From Bacteroidales bacterium UBA6244 (GTDB lineage: Bacteria; Bacteroidota; Bacteroidia; Bacteroidales; F082), in assembly GCA_002440885.1 (NCBI GenBank), contig DJVY01000235.1, forward strand, positions 1-5,249: DNA of 5,249 bases, written 5' to 3'. The position numbers and the translations under genes were made by a program. Positions 1-5,249 of the stretch are shown in pieces. Position 1 is the stretch's first letter; every line of letters starts with the position of its first letter. The notes below the pieces were generated by a model. The model worked only from the letters and a program-made list of their open reading frames with translations, did not search any database and was not told where the DNA came from.

Positions 1-68
1 GAGTATATGTAGTACAGATTACCACTGCCAACGGCATTGTTACCAAAAGAGTTGTTATTGCAGAATAA
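1..68 (+). CDS. C-terminal end of a protein with a type IX secretion sorting signal (partial, 5' end outside window)
   Basis: Only the last 21 codons (3-65) and the TAA stop (66-68) are visible, reading VYVVQITT-ANGIVTK-RVVIAE. The pattern is a beta strand (VYVVQI), a polar turn with Asn-Gly, then a basic Lys-Arg before a short hydrophobic end. This is the typical finish of the type A C-terminal sorting domain (Por secretion tail) of Bacteroidota. In that family the domain sends the protein through the type IX secretion system across the outer membrane and is then removed during attachment to the surface. The stop is followed 30 bases later by a strong terminator, so this is the last gene of its transcript. 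Nothing can be said about the catalytic or structural part of the protein. The call rests on a short motif, but the fit of length and pattern up to the stop codon is good. Confidence 0.75.
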   Translation, partial: VYVVQITTANGIVTKRVVIAE

Positions 69-98
69 CCACCCGAACAGGTAATAATCTACCGATAA

Positions 99-137
99 AA
101 AAGGGAGCAGCCACACGGCTGCTCCCTTTTGTTTTTT
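99..137 (+). terminator. Rho-independent terminator of the upstream gene
   Basis: A 14-bp perfect stem pairs 99-112 with 117-130. It has ten GC-rich pairs (GGGAGCAGCC with GGCTGCTCCC) extended by four A-T pairs, around a 4-base ACAC loop. A T-run (132-137) follows after a single G. The A-rich 5' side means the hairpin could also work in the opposite direction. It lies 30 bases after the stop codon at 68 and separates that gene from the ABC-F gene. Confidence 0.93.
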
Positions 138-146
138 ATACCGAAA

Positions 147-180
147 AGGAACAGAATTACAAATATTAATGTTTGTTCCT
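147..180. repeat. Imperfect inverted repeat (possible hairpin) in the intergenic gap
   Basis: AGGAACAGAATTA (147-159) pairs with TAATGTTTGTTCCT (167-180), giving 13 pairs including one G-T wobble, with G171 bulged and a 7-base loop. No T-run follows, so it is not a second terminator. It shares the heptamer AGAATTA (153-159) with the next repeat (228-234, and inverted at 193-199). The function is unknown; it could be a structured RNA element, a protein-binding dyad or a remnant of a small repeat element. Confidence 0.6.
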
Positions 181-185
181 GTCGA

Positions 186-240
186 GTATAACTAATTCTA
201 AACAGCTATAGCTTCCCATACCTGTTAAGAATTAGTATAC
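186..240. repeat. Long imperfect inverted repeat running into the ABC-F promoter
   Basis: The left arm (186-205) pairs with the right arm (222-240) over 18 base pairs, with one A-A mismatch (200/227) and one bulged A (190 or 191). The core is CTAATTCT against AGAATTAG. The 16-base spacer overlaps a perfect 10-bp palindrome, AGCTATAGCT (204-213). The right arm ends inside the -7 element (238-245), and the dyad centre lies roughly 38 bases before the expected transcription start. A regulator bound here would cover the -33 region. That role is inferred; only the symmetry is seen. If the promoter call is right, the repeat is outside the ABC-F mRNA. Confidence 0.65.
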
Positions 241-245
241 TTTTG
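238..245 (+). promoter_or_regulatory. Bacteroidota -7 promoter element for the ABC-F gene
   Basis: TACTTTTG matches the Bacteroidota primary sigma -7 consensus TAnnTTTG at every fixed base. The expected start of transcription is about 5-8 bases further on, near 250-253, just before the ATG at 255, so the mRNA would be nearly leaderless. The -33 element is poor: the properly spaced position (around 213-216) reads TTCC rather than TTTG. This fits either a weak promoter or one helped by a factor acting on the overlapping inverted repeat. Confidence 0.6.
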
Positions 246-254
246 CACGCAAAT

Positions 255-2192
255 ATGATTACTGTAAATAACATAACCAAAGAGTTTGGTGGCGCTGCCT
301 TGTTCAGCGGCATTACTTTTAATATTAATCCTCGCGATCGGGTTGGACTGGCCGGCACAAATGGTGCAGGTAAAACCACTTTGCTAAAAATACTCAATGG
401 ATTATTAGAGCCCGACAAAGGCTCTGTTTCAAAACCAGCTTACTATTCAACAGGGTACCTGCCACAAGAAAAAAAAATTAACAGCGAACTGAATGTAGTG
501 GATGAAGCCATGCTGGCCTTTGAATTTTTGCAGCTTTTAGAGCGTGAGGCCAAAACTATTCAGGATGAGCTGGCAGGTCATGAATATCAGCCACAACGTT
601 ATGTACAGTTGATATCGCGTCTTGAAGAAGTAACTTCCATACTCAACCTCTATACCCCTGAACGCATCAGGGGCGATGCCGAACGCTATTTGCAGGGGCT
701 AGGATTCTCACGGGAGGATTTATTCCGAAAAATGAATACCTTCAGCCAGGGCTGGCAGATGCGTGTTGAGCTGGCTAAATTATTGCTTCAGAAGCCTTCG
801 TTGCTTTTGCTGGATGAGCCAACCAACCACCTGGACATTGAGTCGATCATGTGGCTTGAGGATTTTTTAATCAATTATCCGGGTGCGGTGCTGGTAGTTT
901 CGCACGATCGTTTTTTACTTGATCATGTTACCACACGTACGCTTGAAATCAACAAGGGCAGCATTTACGATTATCAGGTTTCTTACAGCCAGTACGTTGC
1001 TTTACGCGATGACAGGGAAGAGCAGGTGCAGGCTACTTACGATAACCAACAGCGGAAAATAAAAGACATAGAAAAATTTATTGAACGATTTCGTTATCAG
1101 GCATCTAAAGCCAGACAGGTGCAGTCGCGTGTTAAGATGCTCGAGAAATTGGACGTGGTTGAATTGGTTGATCTGGATAAAAAATCAATACATTTTAAAT
1201 TCCCGACGCCTCCTCACAGCGGGAAAATTACTGTTGAAGGTGAATTGGTTAGTAAGTCGTATGGCGAGAAACAGGTGCTTAATGGCATAAATTTTCAGAT
1301 TTTGCGAGGTGAAAAAGTAGCTTTTGTCGGACGAAATGGGGAGGGAAAATCTACGCTGGCAAAAATAATCGCCGAAAGGCTTCAGCATGAAGGTCAGATT
1401 AAATTAGGCCACCAGGTAAGCATAGGCTATTTTGCACAGGATCAGAATGATAGGATGGATCAGGAGCTAACGGTTTTTGAGACAATTGATCAGATTGCTG
1501 TAGGTGATATCCGAACCCGAATAAAGGAGTTGCTCGGATCGTTTTTGTTCAGGGGTGAAGATCTTGATAAAAAGGTAAAAGTCCTTTCCGGTGGCGAAAA
1601 ATCGCGCCTGTCTCTGGTGCGGTTGTTGTTGTCACCAAGCAATTTCCTGCTCCTCGACGAGCCTACAAACCATCTCGATATCAGGTCGAAAGAAGTACTT
1701 AAAGCGGCCATGCTGGAGTTCGAAGGAACAATTGTCATCGTTTCTCACGACCGTGATTTCCTGCAAGGTCTTACTTCGCGACTTTATGAGTTTAAGCATG
1801 GAAAAGTCAGAGAGCATTTGGGCGATATCAACAGTTATCTGGACAAACGGAAAATAGAAACGCTTACTTCTTTGGAGTTCAAAGAGAAGAGTAATGCCAG
1901 GGTACAAAAACAGCAATCCGACAACAAACTAAAATATGAGCAACGCAAGGAGCTGGATCGGGAGCTAAGGAAAATTGAAAAGGAAATTAAACAAGTCGAA
2001 GACGCAATTCACGCTACAGAAACTGAATTGGAGAAAGTAAATACCATGTTGGCCAATCCTGTCGATTATCCCGAAGAGATTAAATCGGGAAAGTTGTTTA
2101 AAAAGCATGATCTGCTTGAGCAAGAACTGATCAGTTTGATGGAAAACTGGGAAAGTCTGCTCGAAAAACAAGCCTCTTTCGGAACGATGTAA
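255..2192 (+). CDS. ABC-F family ATPase, YheS/Uup-like ribosome-associated translation factor
   Basis: A complete 645-residue protein with two ABC ATPase domains and no membrane segment. This is the layout of the ABC-F family, whose members bind the ribosomal E site and act on the peptidyl-tRNA or stalled ribosomes instead of transporting anything. Domain 1 has Walker A GTNGAGKT (34-41), signature FSQGW (163-167), Walker B with D187 and catalytic E188, PTNHLD (189-194) and switch H217. A charged linker (about 240-320) with RFRYQASKARQVQSRVKMLE matches the P-site tRNA-interaction motif. Domain 2 has GRNGEGKS (359-366), LSGGE (444-448), D468/E469 and H498. A charged coiled coil (about 545-640) follows, as in Uup and YheS. 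Length, linker and the MWLEDFL segment most resemble E. coli YheS. Domain 1 has Gln in place of the usual middle Gly of the signature. ATG 255 is chosen over in-frame TTG 243, which lies inside the promoter. No SD precedes it. It could be called Uup instead; an antibiotic-resistance role is not indicated. Confidence 0.93.
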   Translation: MITVNNITKEFGGAALFSGITFNINPRDRVGLAGTNGAGKTTLLKILNGLLEPDKGSVSKPAYYSTGYLPQEKKINSELNVVDEAMLAFEFLQLLEREAKTIQDELAGHEYQPQRYVQLISRLEEVTSILNLYTPERIRGDAERYLQGLGFSREDLFRKMNTFSQGWQMRVELAKLLLQKPSLLLLDEPTNHLDIESIMWLEDFLINYPGAVLVVSHDRFLLDHVTTRTLEINKGSIYDYQVSYSQYVALRDDREEQVQATYDNQQRKIKDIEKFIERFRYQASKARQVQSRVKMLEKLDVVELVDLDKKSIHFKFPTPPHSGKITVEGELVSKSYGEKQVLNGINFQILRGEKVAFVGRNGEGKSTLAKIIAERLQHEGQIKLGHQVSIGYFAQDQNDRMDQELTVFETIDQIAVGDIRTRIKELLGSFLFRGEDLDKKVKVLSGGEKSRLSLVRLLLSPSNFLLLDEPTNHLDIRSKEVLKAAMLEFEGTIVIVSHDRDFLQGLTSRLYEFKHGKVREHLGDINSYLDKRKIETLTSLEFKEKSNARVQKQQSDNKLKYEQRKELDRELRKIEKEIKQVEDAIHATETELEKVNTMLANPVDYPEEIKSGKLFKKHDLLEQELISLMENWESLLEKQASFGTM

Positions 2193-2194
2193 GT

Positions 2195-2223
2195 GGTGTA
2201 ATTGAGAAGTGAAATGCTACACC
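2195..2223 (+). repeat. Weak stem-loop just after the ABC-F stop codon
   Basis: GGTGTA (2195-2200) pairs with TACACC (2218-2223) around a 17-base loop, starting three bases after the stop codon. The following bases are T-rich (TATAGTTCTTGTGTTCTACTTT) but have no clean T-run. It is at best a poor terminator or mRNA 3'-end element; no better terminator for the ABC-F gene is visible in the gap. Confidence 0.3.
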
Positions 2224-2242
2224 TATAGTTCTTGTGTTCTAC

Positions 2243-2254
2243 TTTGTGCACAAA
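2243..2254. promoter_or_regulatory. Perfect 12-bp palindrome, possible operator upstream of the metH promoter
   Basis: TTTGTGCACAAA is a perfect inverted repeat with no spacer. Its centre lies about 31 bases before the -7 element at 2280 and so about 43 bases before the expected transcription start, a usual place for an activator or repressor site. No other copy was noticed in the window. One such palindrome is expected by chance in a sequence of this size, so its position is the only support. Confidence 0.3.
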
Positions 2255-2279
2255 TATTCTTCCTTATTTAAAATTATTC

Positions 2280-2287
2280 TATATTTG
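2280..2287 (+). promoter_or_regulatory. Bacteroidota -7 promoter element for the SAM riboswitch-metH transcript
   Basis: TATATTTG matches the -7 consensus TAnnTTTG exactly. Transcription should start near 2291-2294, about 25 bases before the first paired base of the riboswitch, giving a leader of roughly 260 bases before metH. No good TTTG -33 element sits 19-21 bases upstream; the region around 2255-2261 reads ATTCTT. Location immediately before a riboswitch strongly supports the call. Confidence 0.75.
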
Positions 2288-2315
2288 CGCCATAATTCAT
2301 GTCCTTTCAGGATGT

Positions 2316-2431
2316 AGTGATTTATAAAGAAGGGTGGAGAGATTAGGCTCTGTGAAACCCTGGCAACCTGCTGCAAGGAAAAGGTGCCAATACCTAACCT
2401 GTTCATAGTGAGCAGGAAATGATAAATTGTT
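2316..2431 (+). promoter_or_regulatory. SAM-I (S-box) riboswitch aptamer controlling metH
   Basis: All conserved parts of the SAM-I fold can be read. P1 pairs 2316-2325 with 2422-2431; it is AT-rich with three G-T wobbles. P2 starts with GGGT/ACCC (2332-2335 with 2357-2360), then a kink-turn with GGAG and TGAA, then AGAG/CTCT (2338-2341 with 2348-2351). The P2 loop TTAGG (2343-2347) is complementary to CCTAA in J3/4 (2393-2397), forming the family's pseudoknot. The core strings GGCAACC (2362-2368) and GGTGCCAA (2383-2390) flank a short P3. P4 is CCTGTTC/GAGCAGG (2398-2404 with 2410-2416). The family binds S-adenosylmethionine and turns methionine genes off when it is plentiful, which fits metH directly downstream. 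No classical terminator hairpin follows the aptamer, so control may be at translation. Confidence 0.95.
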
Positions 2432-2439
2432 TTTAACTA

Positions 2440-2538
2440 ATGGAAATAGTAGTGGTTAAGTCGGTAGCAGCATGGGAAAGCAGAAACCTTTTCGCGTTAA
2501 GCGACAATGGCTGTTTTGGACATAACCTGAGCTATTAA
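2440..2538 (+). CDS. Possible 32-codon leader peptide between riboswitch and metH
   Basis: An ATG at 2440 opens 32 codons ending at TAA 2536-2538. The peptide begins MEIVVVKSVAAWES and ends CFGHNLSY. It starts nine bases after the aptamer's P1 and stops two bases before the metH Shine-Dalgarno (2541-2546), filling the whole space between them. A ribosome ending here would be placed on the metH start region, which would allow translational coupling. It would also unwind the proposed SD-sequestering strand at 2486-2493. There is no Shine-Dalgarno before its ATG, which is usual in this phylum. The peptide has no Met or Cys run of an attenuator type, no clear membrane segment and no family I recognise. 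An ORF of this length arises by chance fairly often, so it may not be translated. Confidence 0.35.
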   Translation: MEIVVVKSVAAWESRNLFALSDNGCFGHNLSY

Positions 2539-2546
2539 AAAGGAGG
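2486..2546 (+). promoter_or_regulatory. Proposed translational expression platform of the SAM riboswitch
   Basis: CCTTTT (2487-2492) is complementary to AAAAGG (2538-2543), which overlaps the metH Shine-Dalgarno. The same strand, extended to ACCTTTTC (2486-2493), is complementary over 8 bases to GAAAAGGT (2378-2385), the 3' side of aptamer P3. The two pairings exclude each other. With SAM bound, P3 is formed and the strand would be free to hide the SD. Without SAM it could pair with the aptamer and leave the SD open. The direction fits repression by SAM. The sequestering helix is only 6 bp, so this is an inference from complementarity. Confidence 0.35.
2541..2546 (+). promoter_or_regulatory. 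metH: Strong Shine-Dalgarno of metH
   Basis: AGGAGG lies six bases before the ATG at 2553. It fixes that start over the nearby ATG at 2548, which reads ATG AGA TGA and stops at once. Such a full SD is uncommon in Bacteroidota and contrasts with the ABC-F gene, which has none. Confidence 0.8.
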
Positions 2547-2552
2547 TATGAG

Positions 2553-5249
2553 ATGAATACAAAAATTACAGATGAAATAAAAAAGCGCGTTCTTGTGCTC
2601 GACGGAGCTATGGGCACTATGATTCAGCGATATAACCTTGGCGAAAAGGACTACCGTGGCAGTCGTTTTGCCGATGTAACCAACCTGCAAAAAGGAAACA
2701 ACGATTTACTTAACCTGACTCAGCCACAGATAATTCGCGAAATTCATGAGGCCTATCTGGAAGCAGGAGCTGATATCATCGAAACGAATACTTTTAATTC
2801 TACCAGAATTTCCATGGCAGATTATGGCATGGAAGAGTTTGTGGCAGAAATAAATATAGCTGCGGTAACCATTGCACGCGCCGCCGCCGATGCTTTTTCG
2901 GCTCGCACTCCCGATCGCCCGCGATTTGTGGCCGGAGCCATAGGTCCTACCAACAAAATGGCTTCCATGTCGCCAAAAGTCTCCGATCCTGGTTACCGCA
3001 ACATCACGTTCGATCAACTGCGCCAAAACTATTACGAGCAAGCCAAAGCGCTTATCGAAAGTGGTGCAGACATCTTGCTTGTAGAAACCATTTTTGATAC
3101 CCTGAATGCCAAAGCGGCCATGTTTGCCATCGACACCCTTGCCGGGGAAAGAGATGAACGAATTCCGGTCATGATTTCGGGTACTATTGCCGATGCCAGT
3201 GGCAGGACTCTTTCCGGCCAAACGTTGGAAGCCTTTTTTAACTCCGTTTCTCATATAGAATTGTTGAGTGTGGGCTTAAACTGTTCTCTCGGGGCAGAGC
3301 AGATCAGGCCACATCTGGAGGAACTTTCGCGCATTGCACCTTACAACGTCAGTGTTTATCCCAATGCCGGTTTGCCAAATCAATTTGGTGAATACGACGA
3401 AACCCCACAACAGATGGGGAAACACATCCGGGGATTTTTAGAAAATGGCTATGTGAATATCGTTGGCGGATGCTGCGGAACCACGCCGGAGCATATTCGT
3501 GAAATTACGCAGCTGGCTTCCCGGCATCAAGTACGGAAATTACCCGAAAACAAGCGCGTTACAGAGATCAGCGGGCTAGAGCCCTTACGTATTGAAAAAG
3601 AGAAGAATTTTATCAATATTGGTGAACGGACGAATGTAAGCGGTTCGATAAAATTTGCACGGCTGATCAGGGATAAAAAGTACGAGGAAGCCCTTAACAT
3701 CGCCCGTCAGCAAGTAGAAGGAGGTGCTCAGGTTCTGGATGTAAACCTGGACGATGGCATGCTCGACGGAGTGCATGAAATGACCGCCTTTTTAAATATG
3801 CTGGCTTCCGACCCGGATGTTTCGAGATTGCCTATCATGATCGACTCATCGAACTGGGCTGTTATAGAGGCAGGCTTAAAATGCGTGCAAGGCAAGGCCA
3901 TTGTTAACTCAATTAGTCTGAAAAACGGTGAAGATGAATTTCTTCACCAGGCCAGGTTGGTTCGCAGATATGGTGCAGCAGTGGTGGTGATGGCCTTTGA
4001 TGAACTGGGACAGGCAGCCGATTATGACCGTAAAATTGAAATCTGCGCGCGTTCTTACAAGCTGCTGACTGAAAAAGCCGGTTTTCCTCCTGAGGATATA
4101 ATTTTTGATCCGAATATTCTGGCCATCGCCACCGGTATTAAAGAGCATAACAACTATGCCGTTGATTACATCAGGGCTATAAAATGGATAAAAGCCAATT
4201 TACCTTACGCAAAAGTGAGCGGTGGAGTGAGCAACTTGTCTTTTTCTTTTCGTGGGAATGATGTGTTGCGCGAGGCCATTCATTCGGTATTTCTTTTTCA
4301 TGCCATCAAGGCTGGTATGGATATGGGTATTGTGAATCCGGGCATGTTGCAGATTTATGACGAGATTGCCCCTGATTTGCGTAACCTTGTAGAAGATGTT
4401 GTGCTTAACAGGAGGCGCGATGCTACCGAAAGGCTGTTGTCGTATGCCGAGCAAATGAAAGATACCGCCAGGGGAAGAGAAACGTTGGTAAGCGAATGGC
4501 GGTATCTGCCTGTGGAAGAGCGACTGGAACATGCGCTGGTAAAGGGTATTCTGGAATTCGTGGAAGAAGATGTGGAAGAGGCACGGAAGAAATACACACG
4601 GGCTCTGGACATCATCGAACAGCCGCTGATGAAAGGAATGGATCGTGTTGGCGACTTGTTCGGCTCGGGGAGGATGTTTTTGCCTCAGGTGGTAAAAAGT
4701 GCACGGGTAATGAAAAAGGCCGTTGCCATTTTGCTTCCGTTTATCGAAATGGAAAGTAAAGGAGCACAGGTGTCGAACGGGAAAATCGTGCTGGCTACTG
4801 TTAAGGGTGATGTCCACGATATTGGCAAGAACATCGTAGGGGTTGTGCTGGCCTGCAACAATTACGAGGTAATCGATTTGGGAGTGATGGTTCCATCGGA
4901 GATAATCCTGGAGACGGTTGTACGTGAAAAAGCTGTGCTGTTGGGCTTGAGCGGACTTATTACCCCATCGCTCGAAGAAATGGTGTATGTGGCCAAAGAA
5001 ATGGAAAGACTGCAAATGGATATTCCTTTGTTGATAGGAGGAGCAACCACTTCGCCAATTCATACAGCTGTGAAAATAGCGCCTCATTATGCTCAACCTG
5101 TGGTGCATGTGCGCGATGCTTCCAAAGTTATTGGTGTGGCTGATAAGCTGTTGAATAAAATCGAAAAACCGGCTTTTGTGCAACAAGTGGAGGCTGAGTA
5201 TGAGCGATTGAGAAAAAAGAATGTAGATCAGCAAAACAAGCACCTGTAT
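2553..5249 (+). CDS. metH: Cobalamin-dependent methionine synthase MetH (partial, 3' end outside window)
   Basis: Transfers a methyl group from 5-methyltetrahydrofolate through cobalamin to homocysteine, giving methionine and tetrahydrofolate in the cytoplasm. The frame is open for 899 codons to the window edge with no frameshift. The homocysteine domain (about 12-325) starts with VLDGAMGTMIQ and has the three zinc cysteines C244 (GLNCSLGAE) and C307/C308 (GGCCGTTPEH). The pterin domain (about 350-610) opens with NIGERTNVSGS (355-365) and includes IDSSNW (430-435). The cap domain (about 640-735) carries GDLFGSGRMFLPQ (700-712), with F703 and L710 over the cobalamin. The B12 domain (about 742-870) has DVHDIG (753-758), with H755 as cobalt ligand and D753/S806 completing the ligand triad, then SGLITPS (800-806) and GGATTS (829-834). 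E. coli MetH is about 1227 residues, so the missing part should be the AdoMet-binding reactivation domain. Control by the upstream SAM-I riboswitch is well supported. Confidence 0.98.
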   Translation, partial: MNTKITDEIKKRVLVLDGAMGTMIQRYNLGEKDYRGSRFADVTNLQKGNNDLLNLTQPQIIREIHEAYLEAGADIIETNTFNSTRISMADYGMEEFVAEINIAAVTIARAAADAFSARTPDRPRFVAGAIGPTNKMASMSPKVSDPGYRNITFDQLRQNYYEQAKALIESGADILLVETIFDTLNAKAAMFAIDTLAGERDERIPVMISGTIADASGRTLSGQTLEAFFNSVSHIELLSVGLNCSLGAEQIRPHLEELSRIAPYNVSVYPNAGLPNQFGEYDETPQQMGKHIRGFLENGYVNIVGGCCGTTPEHIREITQLASRHQVRKLPENKRVTEISGLEPLRIEKEKNFINIGERTNVSGSIKFARLIRDKKYEEALNIARQQVEGGAQVLDVNLDDGMLDGVHEMTAFLNMLASDPDVSRLPIMIDSSNWAVIEAGLKCVQGKAIVNSISLKNGEDEFLHQARLVRRYGAAVVVMAFDELGQAADYDRKIEICARSYKLLTEKAGFPPEDIIFDPNILAIATGIKEHNNYAVDYIRAIKWIKANLPYAKVSGGVSNLSFSFRGNDVLREAIHSVFLFHAIKAGMDMGIVNPGMLQIYDEIAPDLRNLVEDVVLNRRRDATERLLSYAEQMKDTARGRETLVSEWRYLPVEERLEHALVKGILEFVEEDVEEARKKYTRALDIIEQPLMKGMDRVGDLFGSGRMFLPQVVKSARVMKKAVAILLPFIEMESKGAQVSNGKIVLATVKGDVHDIGKNIVGVVLACNNYEVIDLGVMVPSEIILETVVREKAVLLGLSGLITPSLEEMVYVAKEMERLQMDIPLLIGGATTSPIHTAVKIAPHYAQPVVHVRDASKVIGVADKLLNKIEKPAFVQQVEAEYERLRKKNVDQQNKHLY

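Noticed and set aside
169..195. Eight-codon ORF before the ABC-F gene as a regulatory leader peptide
   Set aside because: It is upstream of the only good promoter of the gene, is very short, and its codons lie within the inverted repeats; no attenuator-like alternative pairing to the ABC-F start was found.
243..254. TTG at 243 as start of the ABC-F protein, adding four residues
   Set aside because: It overlaps the TAnnTTTG promoter element and would lie before the expected transcription start. ATG 255 begins the protein exactly where ABC-F homologues begin.
2302..2307. TCCTTT as a long-range partner for the SD (AAAGGA, 2539-2544)
   Set aside because: It lies outside the aptamer with no evident way to respond to SAM, and a 6-base match over about 230 bases is weak.
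2390..2395. ATACCT in aptamer J3/4 as an anti-Shine-Dalgarno, pairing with AGGTAT at 2544-2549
   Set aside because: It would hide the SD only when the aptamer is unfolded, making metH active with SAM, opposite to the expected direction. The same bases are needed for the pseudoknot.
2492..2504. TCGC/GCGA hairpin as the riboswitch terminator
   Set aside because: The stem has only four pairs and no T-run follows (ACAATGGCTG), so it cannot act as an intrinsic terminator.
2548..2555. ATG at 2548 as the metH start
   Set aside because: It reads ATG AGA TGA, a stop after two codons, and is too close to the SD. ATG 2553 is in frame with MetH.
2706..3254. Open reading frame of 182 codons on the minus strand
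   Set aside because: It lies wholly opposite the MetH homocysteine domain and has no family features; a shadow of the coding strand.
4200..5243. Open reading frame of 347 codons on the minus strand opposite metH
   Set aside because: The + strand here encodes conserved MetH residues without interruption. The antisense product is rich in His, Phe, Ser and Gln in the manner of a shadow frame, with no recognisable domain, promoter or SD.

Overview
The window looks like the chromosome of a Bacteroidota (Bacteroidetes) bacterium. Three things point there. The first reading frame ends in what looks like a type IX secretion C-terminal sorting signal, a system known from this phylum. Two intergenic regions carry the Bacteroidota -7 promoter motif TAnnTTTG. 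Start sites mostly lack a Shine-Dalgarno sequence. The genus cannot be told from the sequence.

Layout, all on the + strand. Bases 1-68 are the tail of a secreted or surface protein. It is closed by a strong intrinsic terminator (99-137). The rest of that gap (138-254) is packed with two long imperfect inverted repeats (147-180 and 186-240). The second runs into the -7 element of the next gene. Bases 255-2192 encode a complete 645-residue ABC-F ATPase of the YheS/Uup type, a ribosome-associated translation factor rather than a transporter. A 360-base gap (2193-2552) follows. It holds a perfect 12-bp palindrome, a second TAnnTTTG promoter, a complete SAM-I (S-box) riboswitch, a possible 32-codon leader ORF and an unusually strong Shine-Dalgarno. 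From 2553 to the window edge runs metH, cobalamin-dependent methionine synthase. 899 residues are visible (homocysteine, pterin, cap and B12 domains); the C-terminal reactivation domain lies beyond the edge.

How the parts relate. The riboswitch reads S-adenosylmethionine, made from the methionine that MetH produces, so metH is under end-product feedback. The ABC-F gene appears to be a separate housekeeping unit with its own promoter and is not obviously linked to methionine metabolism.

The genes and the aptamer are well-known families. The less ordinary material is in the two intergenic regions. One item is a proposed SD-sequestering switch downstream of the aptamer, in which one 8-base strand can pair either with aptamer P3 or with the metH SD. 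The second is the small ORF that fills the space between aptamer and SD. The third is the paired inverted repeats before the ABC-F gene. I found no mobile element, tRNA, rRNA or CRISPR array.
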